A stretch of 7,446 nucleotides of DNA from Firmicutes bacterium UBA3932 (GCA_002385825.1 DGEG01000100.1:1-7446); one strand, 5' to 3'. Shown: positions 1 to 5,978, counted from the first letter of the stretch. Numbers and translations are program-made. Notes: generated by a model not told the origin, from the sequence alone.

Positions 1-129
1 GACACAGTAGGGAAAAATGAGAGCCGAATTGCGGAGTATATAAAAACACAAATTGAGGAGGACAAATTGGGGGATCAGTTAACAATTGCCGAGGCTGGTC
101 CATTCAAAAATAAGAATAAAAAAAAGTAG
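1..129 (+). CDS. C-terminal fragment of an unidentified protein
   Basis: An open frame runs from the first base to a TAG stop at 127-129 and gives the last 42 residues of a protein whose start lies outside the window. The visible part is hydrophilic and probably helical (charged stretch around NESRIAEYIKTQIEEDK), followed by a short LTIAEAGPF segment and a lysine/asparagine-rich tail (KNKNKKK). There is no transmembrane segment, cysteine motif or catalytic motif in it. In related Firmicutes, rnhB or an FlhB-like gene often lies upstream of yraN, but this tail does not resemble the C-terminus I would expect for either. That it is coding rests on frame continuity, sensible composition, and the hairpins and T-run that follow its stop. 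Its function is unknown. Confidence 0.6.
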   Translation, partial: DTVGKNESRIAEYIKTQIEEDKLGDQLTIAEAGPFKNKNKKK

Positions 130-152
130 CAAGTGCAAACGCGGCTGGCAAT

Positions 153-176
153 CGTGTTTACACGTTTGACGTGTTA
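153..176 (+). repeat. Short dyad with two competing hairpins (first copy of a repeated motif)
   Basis: ACACG at 160-164 and CGTGT at 170-174 form a 5-bp hairpin around the loop TTTGA. CGTGT at 153-157 is also complementary to the same ACACG, so two mutually exclusive pairings are possible. The core CACGTTTGACGTGT (161-174) recurs with one mismatch at 216-229. It lies 24 bases after the stop of the upstream gene. It could be part of a compound terminator, an operator-like dyad or a small structured RNA; the sequence alone does not decide. Confidence 0.4.
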
Positions 177-184
177 CGCGAGGA

Positions 185-206
185 ATATAGGGCTTTGCCC
201 GCATAT
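185..206 (+). repeat. Small GC-rich hairpin between the two repeat copies
   Basis: GGGC (190-193) pairs with GCCC (197-200) around a TTT loop. The stem can be extended by ATAT (185-188) with ATAT (203-206) across a small internal loop. No T-run follows directly, so it is not a terminator alone. It is the middle of three consecutive hairpins in this gap. Confidence 0.35.
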
Positions 207-207
207 G

Positions 208-241
208 AAAAACCACACGTTTGACGCGTGGATGGTTTTTT
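208..241 (+). terminator. Probable rho-independent terminator of the upstream gene
   Basis: AAAAACCA (208-215) pairs with TGGTTTTT (233-240). Inside this, CACG (216-219) pairs with CGTG (227-230) around TTTGACG, with GA bulged at 231-232. The right arm ends in six T (236-241). An A-tract before the stem and a T-tract after it is typical of intrinsic terminators and may work in both directions. Its position about 80 bases after the stop of the partial gene and before the yraN promoter region fits termination of the upstream unit. An alternative pairing, CCAC with GTGG (213-216/228-231), is also possible. Confidence 0.6.
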
Positions 242-292
242 ACATGAAATGCTTTTATATTGCTTTAATCCAGCGAAAGATAAAAAAACAGG

Positions 293-321
293 TTGTAAAT
301 ATAATGGAAACATGTTACGAT
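293..321 (+). promoter_or_regulatory. Candidate promoter for the yraN-comM-dprA operon
   Basis: TTGTAA (293-298) and TACGAT (316-321) are separated by exactly 17 bases, and TGT directly before the -10 (313-315) gives an extended -10. Each hexamer matches the sigma-A consensus at four of six positions. A perfect TATAAT also occurs at 300-305 but has no recognisable -35 at 16-18 bases, so it is an alternative -10. Transcription would start near 328, giving a leader of roughly 35 bases before yraN. The A-rich run just upstream (282-288) could act as an UP-like element. An inverted repeat at 314-339 covers the -10 and the start point. Confidence 0.45.
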
Positions 322-361
322 AATGTAAATTTATGTAACTAATATGGAGTAGCATTCTAAT

Positions 362-715
362 ATGGATGATAGGAAGCAATTAGGCAAACTGGGAGAGGAA
401 AAGGCAGTTCGCTATCTTATAAGCAAAGGATTTAAGATTTTAGACAGAAATTATAAATGCAAGACCGGAGAGATTGACATCATCGCAATGGAAGGGAAAA
501 CTCTCGTATTCATTGAGGTGAAAACCAGGAGAGGCCTGTCTTACGGCTTGCCCTGCGAATCCGTCACATCGGCAAAGAAGCGACATTTATTGCGTACTCT
601 GCGCTATTACGTTGCCTTTCACGGTCTCGAAGAAATGGACATGCGTGTGGATGTTATAGAAATTCTGGCACTAAGAAAAGGAATTTATTTGAATCACATT
701 AAGAATATCGTTTAA
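362..715 (+). CDS. yraN: YraN / UPF0102 family putative nuclease-fold protein
   Basis: This 117-residue protein has the usual length of the UPF0102 (COG0792) family, predicted to share the restriction-endonuclease-like fold of Holliday junction resolvases. The family pattern is clear: an N-terminal LGxxGE motif (residues 7-12), a YLISKGFKIL segment, RNY (29-31), then GEIDIIA (36-42) and FIEVKTR (50-56). E37, D39, E52 and K54 are the putative metal-binding and catalytic residues (D-x12-ExK arrangement). A VDVIEI strand follows near the C-terminus. No other start is available, since a TAG lies in frame at 350-352; the nearest Shine-Dalgarno, GGAG at 346-349, is 12 bases away, which is rather long. 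The gene ends 9 bases before comM, so it leads an operon with two recombination genes. That context suggests a DNA-processing role, but the family's biochemical activity is not settled. Confidence 0.93.
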   Translation: MDDRKQLGKLGEEKAVRYLISKGFKILDRNYKCKTGEIDIIAMEGKTLVFIEVKTRRGLSYGLPCESVTSAKKRHLLRTLRYYVAFHGLEEMDMRVDVIEILALRKGIYLNHIKNIV

Positions 716-719
716 GGAG
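714..719 (+). promoter_or_regulatory. Ribosome binding site deciding the comM start
   Basis: AAGGAG overlaps the yraN stop codon and lies 5 bases before ATG 725. A GTG at 719 is in frame but overlaps this site, so it cannot be the start it serves. ATG 725 also gives the N-terminus MYSRI, which fits the family. Confidence 0.75.
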
Positions 720-724
720 TGAAA

Positions 725-2284
725 ATGTATTCCAGAATATTGACAGGCTCAATTATGGGAATTGATGCGGAGACAGTCACAGTAGAAACGGATATTTCTT
801 CGGGACTGCCGAGTATGACCATCGTAGGCTTGCCGGACACTTCAGTGCGTGAAGCAAAGGAGCGGATCCGGTCGGCCCTGCGAAATGCAGGATATCAATT
901 TCCCTCGAAAAGGATTACGGTTAATCTTTCGCCTGCTGACAGCAAGAAGGAGGGAACGCATTTTGACCTTCCCATCGCCGTAGGCGTCATGGTGGCATCG
1001 GGAGAAATAAGTGCGGGGGAAGCTGCTCAATATGCTTTTTTCGGGGAACTTTCTCTTGACGGTAAAGTGAATGCAGTGCAGGGAGCCATAGCTCTAGCCA
1101 TCGGCTTAAGAAACAAAGGGGTGCGGAAGTTGATCCTTCCCGCGGGGAACAGGCATGAAGTATCCATTCTTACGGACATGGAAATATATCCGGTGGCGCA
1201 TATATCCGATGTGGAAGCTCATTTGTCCGGGATGAATCCGTTGATGCCCTTTAGAGGCCGTCCCCGGAAATCTTCTCGGGAAGTCTGCGAATCGGGAGAG
1301 GACTTTGTCGATGTTGCGGGGCAGGAAGGCGTGAAGAGAGCACTGCAAGTGGCGGCGGCAGCGGCTCATAATATCCTTATGGTAGGGCCGCCGGGAGCCG
1401 GTAAAACAATGATGGCGCGTCGTCTCCCGGGAATATTGCCCACTATGACATATGAAGAATGCCTTGAAGTAACGCGAATATACAGTCTTGCGGGACAACT
1501 GCCTGCTGAAGGCGGGCTGATTACCCAAAGGCCCTTCAGGGCCCCCCATCACACCATTTCTCCCACGGCATTAGCAGGCGGCGGCTCAAAACCGAGACCC
1601 GGAGAGGTGCCTTTAGCGCATTTTGGCGTTCTGTTCCTTGATGAATTTCCCGAGTTTTGCAGAAAAGCTCTGGAGGTTCTGAGACAGCCTTTGGAGGACG
1701 AAAAGATAACCATAGCCCGGGCTTCCGCTACCGTAACCTATCCGGCAAAGATCATGTTGGTGGCGGCTATGAACCCCTGTCCTTGCGGCAACCTGGGTCA
1801 CAGCACGCGAAAATGTACTTGCAGCGAATACCAGGTGATTCAGTACCGGTCCAAAATATCCGGACCCTTAGCGGACAGGATCGACATTCATATAGAAATC
1901 TTTCCGGTTCCATACGAAGAATTGATTGATTCGGCAGGAAGGAACATAAAAAAAGGAAATTCTGAGCAAATGCGCAATGCGGTAGAGATAGCCAGATCCG
2001 TACAGATCGATCGCTATCGAAGAGAAAGGATCTCCTACAATTCGCAGCTAACCCCTCCGCTGATCAAAAAATATTGCCCTTTAGACAGGGAGTCGGAACA
2101 GTTATTGAAAATGGCCTTTGAAACATATAGCCTGACTGCCCGTTCAGGTTTAAAGATAATCAAACTTGCAAGGACGATCGCAGACCTTGAGCAAGAGGAA
2201 AATATTTCTGCGGTCCATGTGGCTGAAGCCATTAGTTATAATCGCTTTTATACTGCAAACCGCGGGGGGAAAGCCAATGGTTAA
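725..2284 (+). CDS. comM: ComM/YifB family AAA+ ATPase (Mg-chelatase-like branch-migration helicase)
   Basis: With the ATG start at 725 this is a 519-residue protein, the normal length for YifB/ComM. The N-terminal Lon/ChlI-like domain is marked by SGLPSMTIVGLPD (26-38) and NLSPAD (67-72). The Mg-chelatase-type AAA+ core carries Walker A GPPGAGKT (221-228, Lys227), FRAPHHTIS after it, and Walker B LFLDEF (303-308, Asp306/Glu307). It also has the family's cysteine cluster NPCPCG...CTC (Cys352, 354, 364, 366) and GPLADRID. The C-terminal domain has LTARS (Arg473, probable sensor 2) and KLARTIADLE, as expected. In Vibrio and Haemophilus, ComM is a hexameric helicase that promotes branch migration while transforming DNA is integrated. 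The same job here is inference from family membership and from the adjacent dprA. No disruption is seen. Confidence 0.95.
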   Translation: MYSRILTGSIMGIDAETVTVETDISSGLPSMTIVGLPDTSVREAKERIRSALRNAGYQFPSKRITVNLSPADSKKEGTHFDLPIAVGVMVASGEISAGEAAQYAFFGELSLDGKVNAVQGAIALAIGLRNKGVRKLILPAGNRHEVSILTDMEIYPVAHISDVEAHLSGMNPLMPFRGRPRKSSREVCESGEDFVDVAGQEGVKRALQVAAAAAHNILMVGPPGAGKTMMARRLPGILPTMTYEECLEVTRIYSLAGQLPAEGGLITQRPFRAPHHTISPTALAGGGSKPRPGEVPLAHFGVLFLDEFPEFCRKALEVLRQPLEDEKITIARASATVTYPAKIMLVAAMNPCPCGNLGHSTRKCTCSEYQVIQYRSKISGPLADRIDIHIEIFPVPYEELIDSAGRNIKKGNSEQMRNAVEIARSVQIDRYRRERISYNSQLTPPLIKKYCPLDRESEQLLKMAFETYSLTARSGLKIIKLARTIADLEQEENISAVHVAEAISYNRFYTANRGGKANG

Positions 2285-3146
2285 CAAAGAGCAGATTCGG
2301 TCAGTTACTATCAATGACCCTAACTACCCGGAACTGTTAAGGCAGATCAAAAAGCCTCCGGAGGAGCTGTATTATAGAGGAGATTTCAATTTATGCCATA
2401 CTCCGTGCCTTGCGGTGGTAGGCTCAAGGAAGGCTACTCCCTATGGGAAATGGGCTGCTTACAATATTTCTAAACTGGCTGCCGAACACGGCGTGACCAT
2501 CGTAAGCGGTATGGCTTCAGGGATAGATTCCTACGCTCATATGGGAGCGTTGGACGCAGAAGGAAAGACTATCGCTGTTTTGGGCTGTGGCCCGGATATT
2601 TGTTATCCGAGAACAAACCGGGACCTTATGGACCGCATTGTGAGGTTCGGCTTGATCCTTTCCGAATATCCACCCGGGAAAGGTCCTTTGGCCGGACAAT
2701 TCCCGGTACGAAATCGCATAATCAGCGGGCTGTCTTATGGGGTGCTTGTGGTTGAAGCCGGTTTAGAGAGCGGTTCTCTCATAACTGCCGGACAGGCATT
2801 GGATCAGGGCAGGGAAGTCTTTGCGGTACCGGGAAACATCAACAGCATGTACAGCGCCGGGGCCAACAAACTCATAGCCGACGGCGCAACGCCGGTGACG
2901 TCTGTAGACGATATATTAGACCTTTTGGGGATAAGAGAGATACGATCTTTAATAAAGGACGATGTGCTTTTGGGAGAAGACGAAAAAGCACTCCTGCAAT
3001 TCATAGCCGATCACGGTATGTTGACCATGGACAGGCTGTGCTTATTATCCGGGAAATCGCCGGCAACGGTTAGCTCGCTGGTGACGGTTTTGGAAATGAA
3101 AGGAAGGGTACAAACATCTATGGGTAAAATTTATATTGCAAAATAA
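2277..3146 (+). CDS. dprA: DprA/Smf recombination mediator, without N-terminal SAM-like domain
   Basis: DprA binds incoming single-stranded DNA and loads RecA during transformation. The start ATG 2277 overlaps the comM stop by 8 bases and follows GGGGGGA (2264-2270) at a 6-base spacing, giving 289 residues. The Rossmann-like domain has all expected motifs: VVGSRKATPYG (47-57), SGMASGID (77-84), AVLGCGPDICYPRTN (100-114), SEYPPG (129-134), FPVRNRIISGLS (142-153), VVEAG (158-162), SGSLITA (165-171) and VFAVPG (181-186). The last 60 residues or so fit the DprA winged-helix (DML1-like) domain, ending KIYIAK. The protein begins with the segment (TINDPNYPELL, then PPEELYYRG) that normally follows a SAM/HhH-like domain of about 70 residues; that domain is absent, hence the short length (members with it are usually about 300-370). 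Overlap with comM suggests translational coupling. Confidence 0.95.
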   Translation: MVNKEQIRSVTINDPNYPELLRQIKKPPEELYYRGDFNLCHTPCLAVVGSRKATPYGKWAAYNISKLAAEHGVTIVSGMASGIDSYAHMGALDAEGKTIAVLGCGPDICYPRTNRDLMDRIVRFGLILSEYPPGKGPLAGQFPVRNRIISGLSYGVLVVEAGLESGSLITAGQALDQGREVFAVPGNINSMYSAGANKLIADGATPVTSVDDILDLLGIREIRSLIKDDVLLGEDEKALLQFIADHGMLTMDRLCLLSGKSPATVSSLVTVLEMKGRVQTSMGKIYIAK

Positions 3147-3164
3147 TAATAATAGCAATATAAT
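3136..3164 (+). promoter_or_regulatory. Probable sigma-A promoter of topA
   Basis: TTGCAA (3136-3141) and a perfect TATAAT (3159-3164) are separated by 17 bases, the optimum. The -35 lies inside the last codons of dprA. Transcription would begin near 3171, giving a leader of about 79 bases before topA that contains the inverted repeat at 3186-3213. This is the best promoter match in the window and suggests topA can be expressed independently of the competence-type genes upstream. Confidence 0.65.
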
Positions 3165-3185
3165 CATTCAATGTGGTGATTATTT

Positions 3186-3213
3186 CTACTATATATATAA
3201 AAATATATAGTAG
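3186..3213 (+). promoter_or_regulatory. Perfect 11-bp AT-rich inverted repeat in the topA leader
   Basis: CTACTATATAT (3186-3196) is the exact reverse complement of ATATATAGTAG (3203-3213), with the 6-base loop ATAAAA between them. It starts about 15 bases after the proposed topA transcription start and ends 24 bases before the Shine-Dalgarno. Only three T follow, so it is a weak terminator candidate for dprA. It may instead be a 5'-leader stability hairpin, a protein-binding dyad, or a DNA element that extrudes under negative supercoiling. Confidence 0.5.
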
Positions 3214-3249
3214 TTTCCGGTGTATCGGATATTATTTAGGAGGTTATTA

Positions 3250-5331
3250 ATGAGTAATAAATCTTTGGTTATCGTTGAGTCTCCCTCGAAAGCCAAGACG
3301 ATAGGAAAGTTTTTGGGGAGTAAATATAAAGTGATTGCTTCGGTGGGACACGTACGGGATCTGCCAAAGAGTAAACTCGGTATCGATATCGAAAACAACT
3401 TTGAGCCTCAGTATATTCCCATTCGCGGAAAGGGAGAAATCATAAAAGAACTGAAAAAAGAAGCGAAGAATGCCTCTCGCGTCTATCTCGGAACTGACCC
3501 GGACCGCGAGGGCGAGGCTATATCATGGCACATAGCATATTTGCTCGGCATCGACGAGTCGGAAGCCTGCAGGATAGAATTCAATGAAATAACAAAACAG
3601 ACCATTCAAAATGCGGTAAAGAATCCCAGACCTATCGATAGAAGGCTTGTGGATGCTCAGCAGGCCAGACGTGTGTTGGACCGCCTGGTAGGCTATAAGA
3701 TCAGCCCTTTATTATGGAGGAAAATAAGGAGAGGGCTGTCTGCCGGTAGAGTACAATCTGCAGCACTTAAGCTTATTTGTGACAGGGAAAAAATCATCCG
3801 AGATTTTATTCCTAAGGAATATTGGACTATATCAGCCACTTTGGAAAAGACGGGCGATAACGGTGATGCCGATTCAAAGAAAAAGCAGTTTACTGCAAAG
3901 TTGGTGGAATACAAAGGAAAAAAGCTTACCATCGACAATAAGGAACAGTCGGATGCAGCTATAGCCGCCCTCGACAGAGAAAATTTCATAGTGAAAAATG
4001 TTGAATTAAAAGAACGGGTTAAGAAACCGTTGCCGCCTTTTATAACCAGCACCCTTCAACAGGAAGCCTCAAGCAAACTGGGCTTTTATACGAGAAAGAC
4101 CATGCTGATCGCACAACAACTGTATGAAGGCGTTGAGGTGAAGGGTTACGGAACTATCGGTTTAGTATCCTATATCAGAACCGATTCCGTGAGGATCAAT
4201 AAAGATGCCCACGAGGCGGCAATCCAGTATATACGCAACAATTTTTCTGAAGAATATGTAGGTAATCACGTTTTTTCAAACAAAAAGAAGGATGTTCAGG
4301 ATGCTCACGAAGGCATAAGACCGGCCAATATCAACATCCATCCGGACGATATTAAGGATTCGTTGACGAGAGATCAATATTTGCTGTATAAACTTATATG
4401 GTCACGTTTTCTGGCCAGCCGCATGGCCTCCGCTGTATTCGATGTGACAACGGCAGAGATTGAAAACAATGGTTACACCTTTAAAACGTCGGGAAGCCGG
4501 ACGAAATTTGAAGGCTATTTGAAAATTTACAACAACGCAAGCGAGGAAGAAGAAGACAAAATGCTGCCCCCGTTGCAGGTGGGAGAAAAACTTAACCTCA
4601 TTGATTTGACGGGAGAACAGAATTTCACACAACCGCCTTCCCGGTATACGGAAGCTTCCCTTGTAAAGGATCTGGAGGATAAGAATATCGGCCGTCCAAG
4701 CACTTATGCGCCGATTATAGCCACCCTCATCGATCGGAAGTACATTATAAGAGAAAAAAGAAATCTGATTCCTACTGATCTCGGTTTTCTAGTGACGGAT
4801 CTAATGGAAAAATATTTTCCTGAAATAGCCGATACGAGATTTACCGCTGATATGGAAGATAGGCTGGACAGCGTAGAGGTGAATCATACGGATTGGAAGC
4901 TTATCGTTAAAGAATTTTATGATATTTTAAGCAAGGAGTTGGAAATAGCAGATAGGGATATTAAAAAGGTTAAGCTGGAAGACGAAATGACGGATGAAAC
5001 CTGTGAGCTCTGCGGAAAACCCATGGTTGTAAAACACGGAAGATATGGAGAATTCCTTGCATGCAGCGGGTATCCCGAGTGTAGAAATACCAGGGCGAAA
5101 GTAGTAAAAATCGATGTTAAATGTCCACGTTGCGGAAGAGATATCGTTACGAGGAAGAGCAAAACAGGGAAGACGTTTTACGGTTGCAGCGGTTATCCGG
5201 AATGCAATCAACTTTTCTGGAATAAACCCGTGGATCGAAAATGTCCAAAATGCGGATCCTTGTTAACTGAAAAGAAAACAAAAACCTCAAAATTTGTTTG
5301 TTCCAATGCGGATTGTGGGTATAAAGAATAG
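3250..5331 (+). CDS. topA: DNA topoisomerase I (type IA, omega protein)
   Basis: This enzyme relaxes negative supercoils by cutting one strand through a 5'-phosphotyrosine link. The start ATG 3250 follows AGGAGG (3238-3243) at a 6-base spacing; the in-frame GTG at 3220 lacks a proper site. The product is 693 residues, the usual Firmicute length. The Toprim domain has VIVESPSKAKTI (7-18, Glu10) and TDPDREGE (82-89, Asp83/Asp85/Glu87). The central gate region carries GLVSYIRTDS (304-313), with catalytic Tyr308 and Arg310. The C-terminus has three four-cysteine zinc ribbons: Cys585/588/605/611, Cys625/628/646/652 and Cys665/668/684/689. The third is shorter between its cysteine pairs and ends almost at the C-terminus (CGYKE). 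All key residues are present and the frame is intact. It probably has its own promoter upstream and may be co-transcribed with hslV, 48 bases downstream. Confidence 0.98.
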   Translation: MSNKSLVIVESPSKAKTIGKFLGSKYKVIASVGHVRDLPKSKLGIDIENNFEPQYIPIRGKGEIIKELKKEAKNASRVYLGTDPDREGEAISWHIAYLLGIDESEACRIEFNEITKQTIQNAVKNPRPIDRRLVDAQQARRVLDRLVGYKISPLLWRKIRRGLSAGRVQSAALKLICDREKIIRDFIPKEYWTISATLEKTGDNGDADSKKKQFTAKLVEYKGKKLTIDNKEQSDAAIAALDRENFIVKNVELKERVKKPLPPFITSTLQQEASSKLGFYTRKTMLIAQQLYEGVEVKGYGTIGLVSYIRTDSVRINKDAHEAAIQYIRNNFSEEYVGNHVFSNKKKDVQDAHEGIRPANINIHPDDIKDSLTRDQYLLYKLIWSRFLASRMASAVFDVTTAEIENNGYTFKTSGSRTKFEGYLKIYNNASEEEEDKMLPPLQVGEKLNLIDLTGEQNFTQPPSRYTEASLVKDLEDKNIGRPSTYAPIIATLIDRKYIIREKRNLIPTDLGFLVTDLMEKYFPEIADTRFTADMEDRLDSVEVNHTDWKLIVKEFYDILSKELEIADRDIKKVKLEDEMTDETCELCGKPMVVKHGRYGEFLACSGYPECRNTRAKVVKIDVKCPRCGRDIVTRKSKTGKTFYGCSGYPECNQLFWNKPVDRKCPKCGSLLTEKKTKTSKFVCSNADCGYKE

Positions 5332-5379
5332 GTTAAGATATTAACAAGGCTGTACGATAGCAGGAGGTATCGAATACAA

Positions 5380-5919
5380 ATGGGACAATTTCACGGAACG
5401 ACAATTGTGGCAGTTAAGCGAGAAAACGGTGAAGTGTGCATCGGCGGTGACGGCCAGGTAACTATGGGCGAAGCGGCCATTATGAAGCATACTGCGAAAA
5501 AAGTGAGGAAAATTTATAAAAATAGTGTGATTACTGGCTTTGCCGGCTCAGTGGCAGATGCTTTTACATTGACGGAAAAATTTGAAAAGAAGTTGGAGGA
5601 ACACGGCGGCAATCTGAAGCGTGCTGCGGTAGCCCTGGCACAGAGTTGGAGATCGGATAAAGTAATGAGAAATCTGAATGCTCTGATGCTGGCTGCGGAT
5701 AAAGAGACGTTGCTGTTGATTTCCGGTAACGGAGAAGTCATCGAGCCGGATGAAAATTTCGTGGCCATCGGCTCCGGAGGAAATTACGCTCATGCGGCAG
5801 CCCATGCCCTCTATAAGCACACGGATATGAGTGCCGAAGAAATCGTCAGGGAAGCACTGAACATAGCGGCGTCTATTTGCGTGTATACAAATAACAATAT
5901 CACCATTGAGAAACTATAA
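5380..5919 (+). CDS. hslV: HslV (ClpQ/CodW) peptidase subunit of the HslUV protease
   Basis: This is the 179-residue N-terminal-nucleophile peptidase that forms a double-hexamer chamber and degrades proteins fed by HslU. It begins MGQFHGTTIVAV. Thr7 aligns with Thr1 of mature E. coli HslV, and removal of the first six residues would expose TTIVAV. Family motifs are GDGQVTMG (23-30), KHTAKKVRK (36-44, where Lys41 aligns with E. coli Lys33), FAGSVADAFTL, WRSDK, IGSGGNYA and the C-terminal SICVYTNN. A strong AGGAGG (5362-5367) is present but 12 bases from the ATG. No ATG, GTG or TTG lies between ATG 5380 and the Thr codons, so the extension appears real. Gene order with topA before and hslU after matches the Bacillus cod region minus trmFO and xerC/codV. 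No separate promoter is evident. Confidence 0.97.
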   Translation: MGQFHGTTIVAVKRENGEVCIGGDGQVTMGEAAIMKHTAKKVRKIYKNSVITGFAGSVADAFTLTEKFEKKLEEHGGNLKRAAVALAQSWRSDKVMRNLNALMLAADKETLLLISGNGEVIEPDENFVAIGSGGNYAHAAAHALYKHTDMSAEEIVREALNIAASICVYTNNNITIEKL

Positions 5920-5964
5920 TATCCTGCCTGAAACACGGAGTGTATTTGGCAAGCGGGAATATAC

Positions 5965-5973
5965 AGGAGGTGG
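5965..5973 (+). promoter_or_regulatory. Ribosome binding site deciding the TTG start of hslU
   Basis: AGGAGGTGG ends a few bases before TTG 5979 (8 bases from the end of AGGAGG). The other in-frame options fit worse: GTG 5940 lies upstream of this site, GTG 5970 overlaps it, and ATG 6000 is 29 bases beyond it. The TTG start gives an N-terminus (MGKSLYSMTPKEIV) of family length. Confidence 0.75.
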
Positions 5974-5978
5974 AGACC

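Noticed and set aside
133..342. Possible 69-residue small protein in the gap before yraN
   Set aside because: It starts with GTG without a Shine-Dalgarno, runs through the hairpins and the T-run, and has the composition of translated non-coding DNA.
130..361. Riboswitch, T-box or tRNA-like element before yraN
   Set aside because: There is no T-box antiterminator sequence, no conserved riboswitch core and no tRNA TPsiC-like arm that I can identify; only short hairpins are present.
1106..1552. Long antisense open frame of 148 codons inside comM
   Set aside because: It lies entirely within a well-supported conserved gene, has no ribosome binding site or family resemblance, and its composition (many His, Arg, Ser) is that of a reverse-strand shadow.
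2166..2276. Upstream extension of dprA in the same frame
   Set aside because: The extra 37 residues come from DNA encoding the conserved comM C-terminus, do not resemble a SAM domain, and lack a ribosome binding site; ATG 2277 has one.
3220..3249. GTG start giving topA 10 extra residues
   Set aside because: There is no Shine-Dalgarno before it, whereas AGGAGG sits 6 bases before ATG 3250 and MSNKSLVIVESPSKAKT is the typical N-terminus.
5332..5379. Promoter or terminator between topA and hslV
   Set aside because: GTTAA/TTAAC (5332-5336 and 5341-5345) makes only a 5-bp AT stem with no T-run. TTGTGG (5313-5318) has no good -10 at the right distance.
5920..5978. Hairpin hiding the hslU ribosome binding site
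   Set aside because: TCCTG (5922-5926) can pair with CAGGA (5964-5968), but this is only 5 bp across a 37-base loop. The ACAC-GGA-GTGT hairpin inside is equally small, so regulation is not supported.
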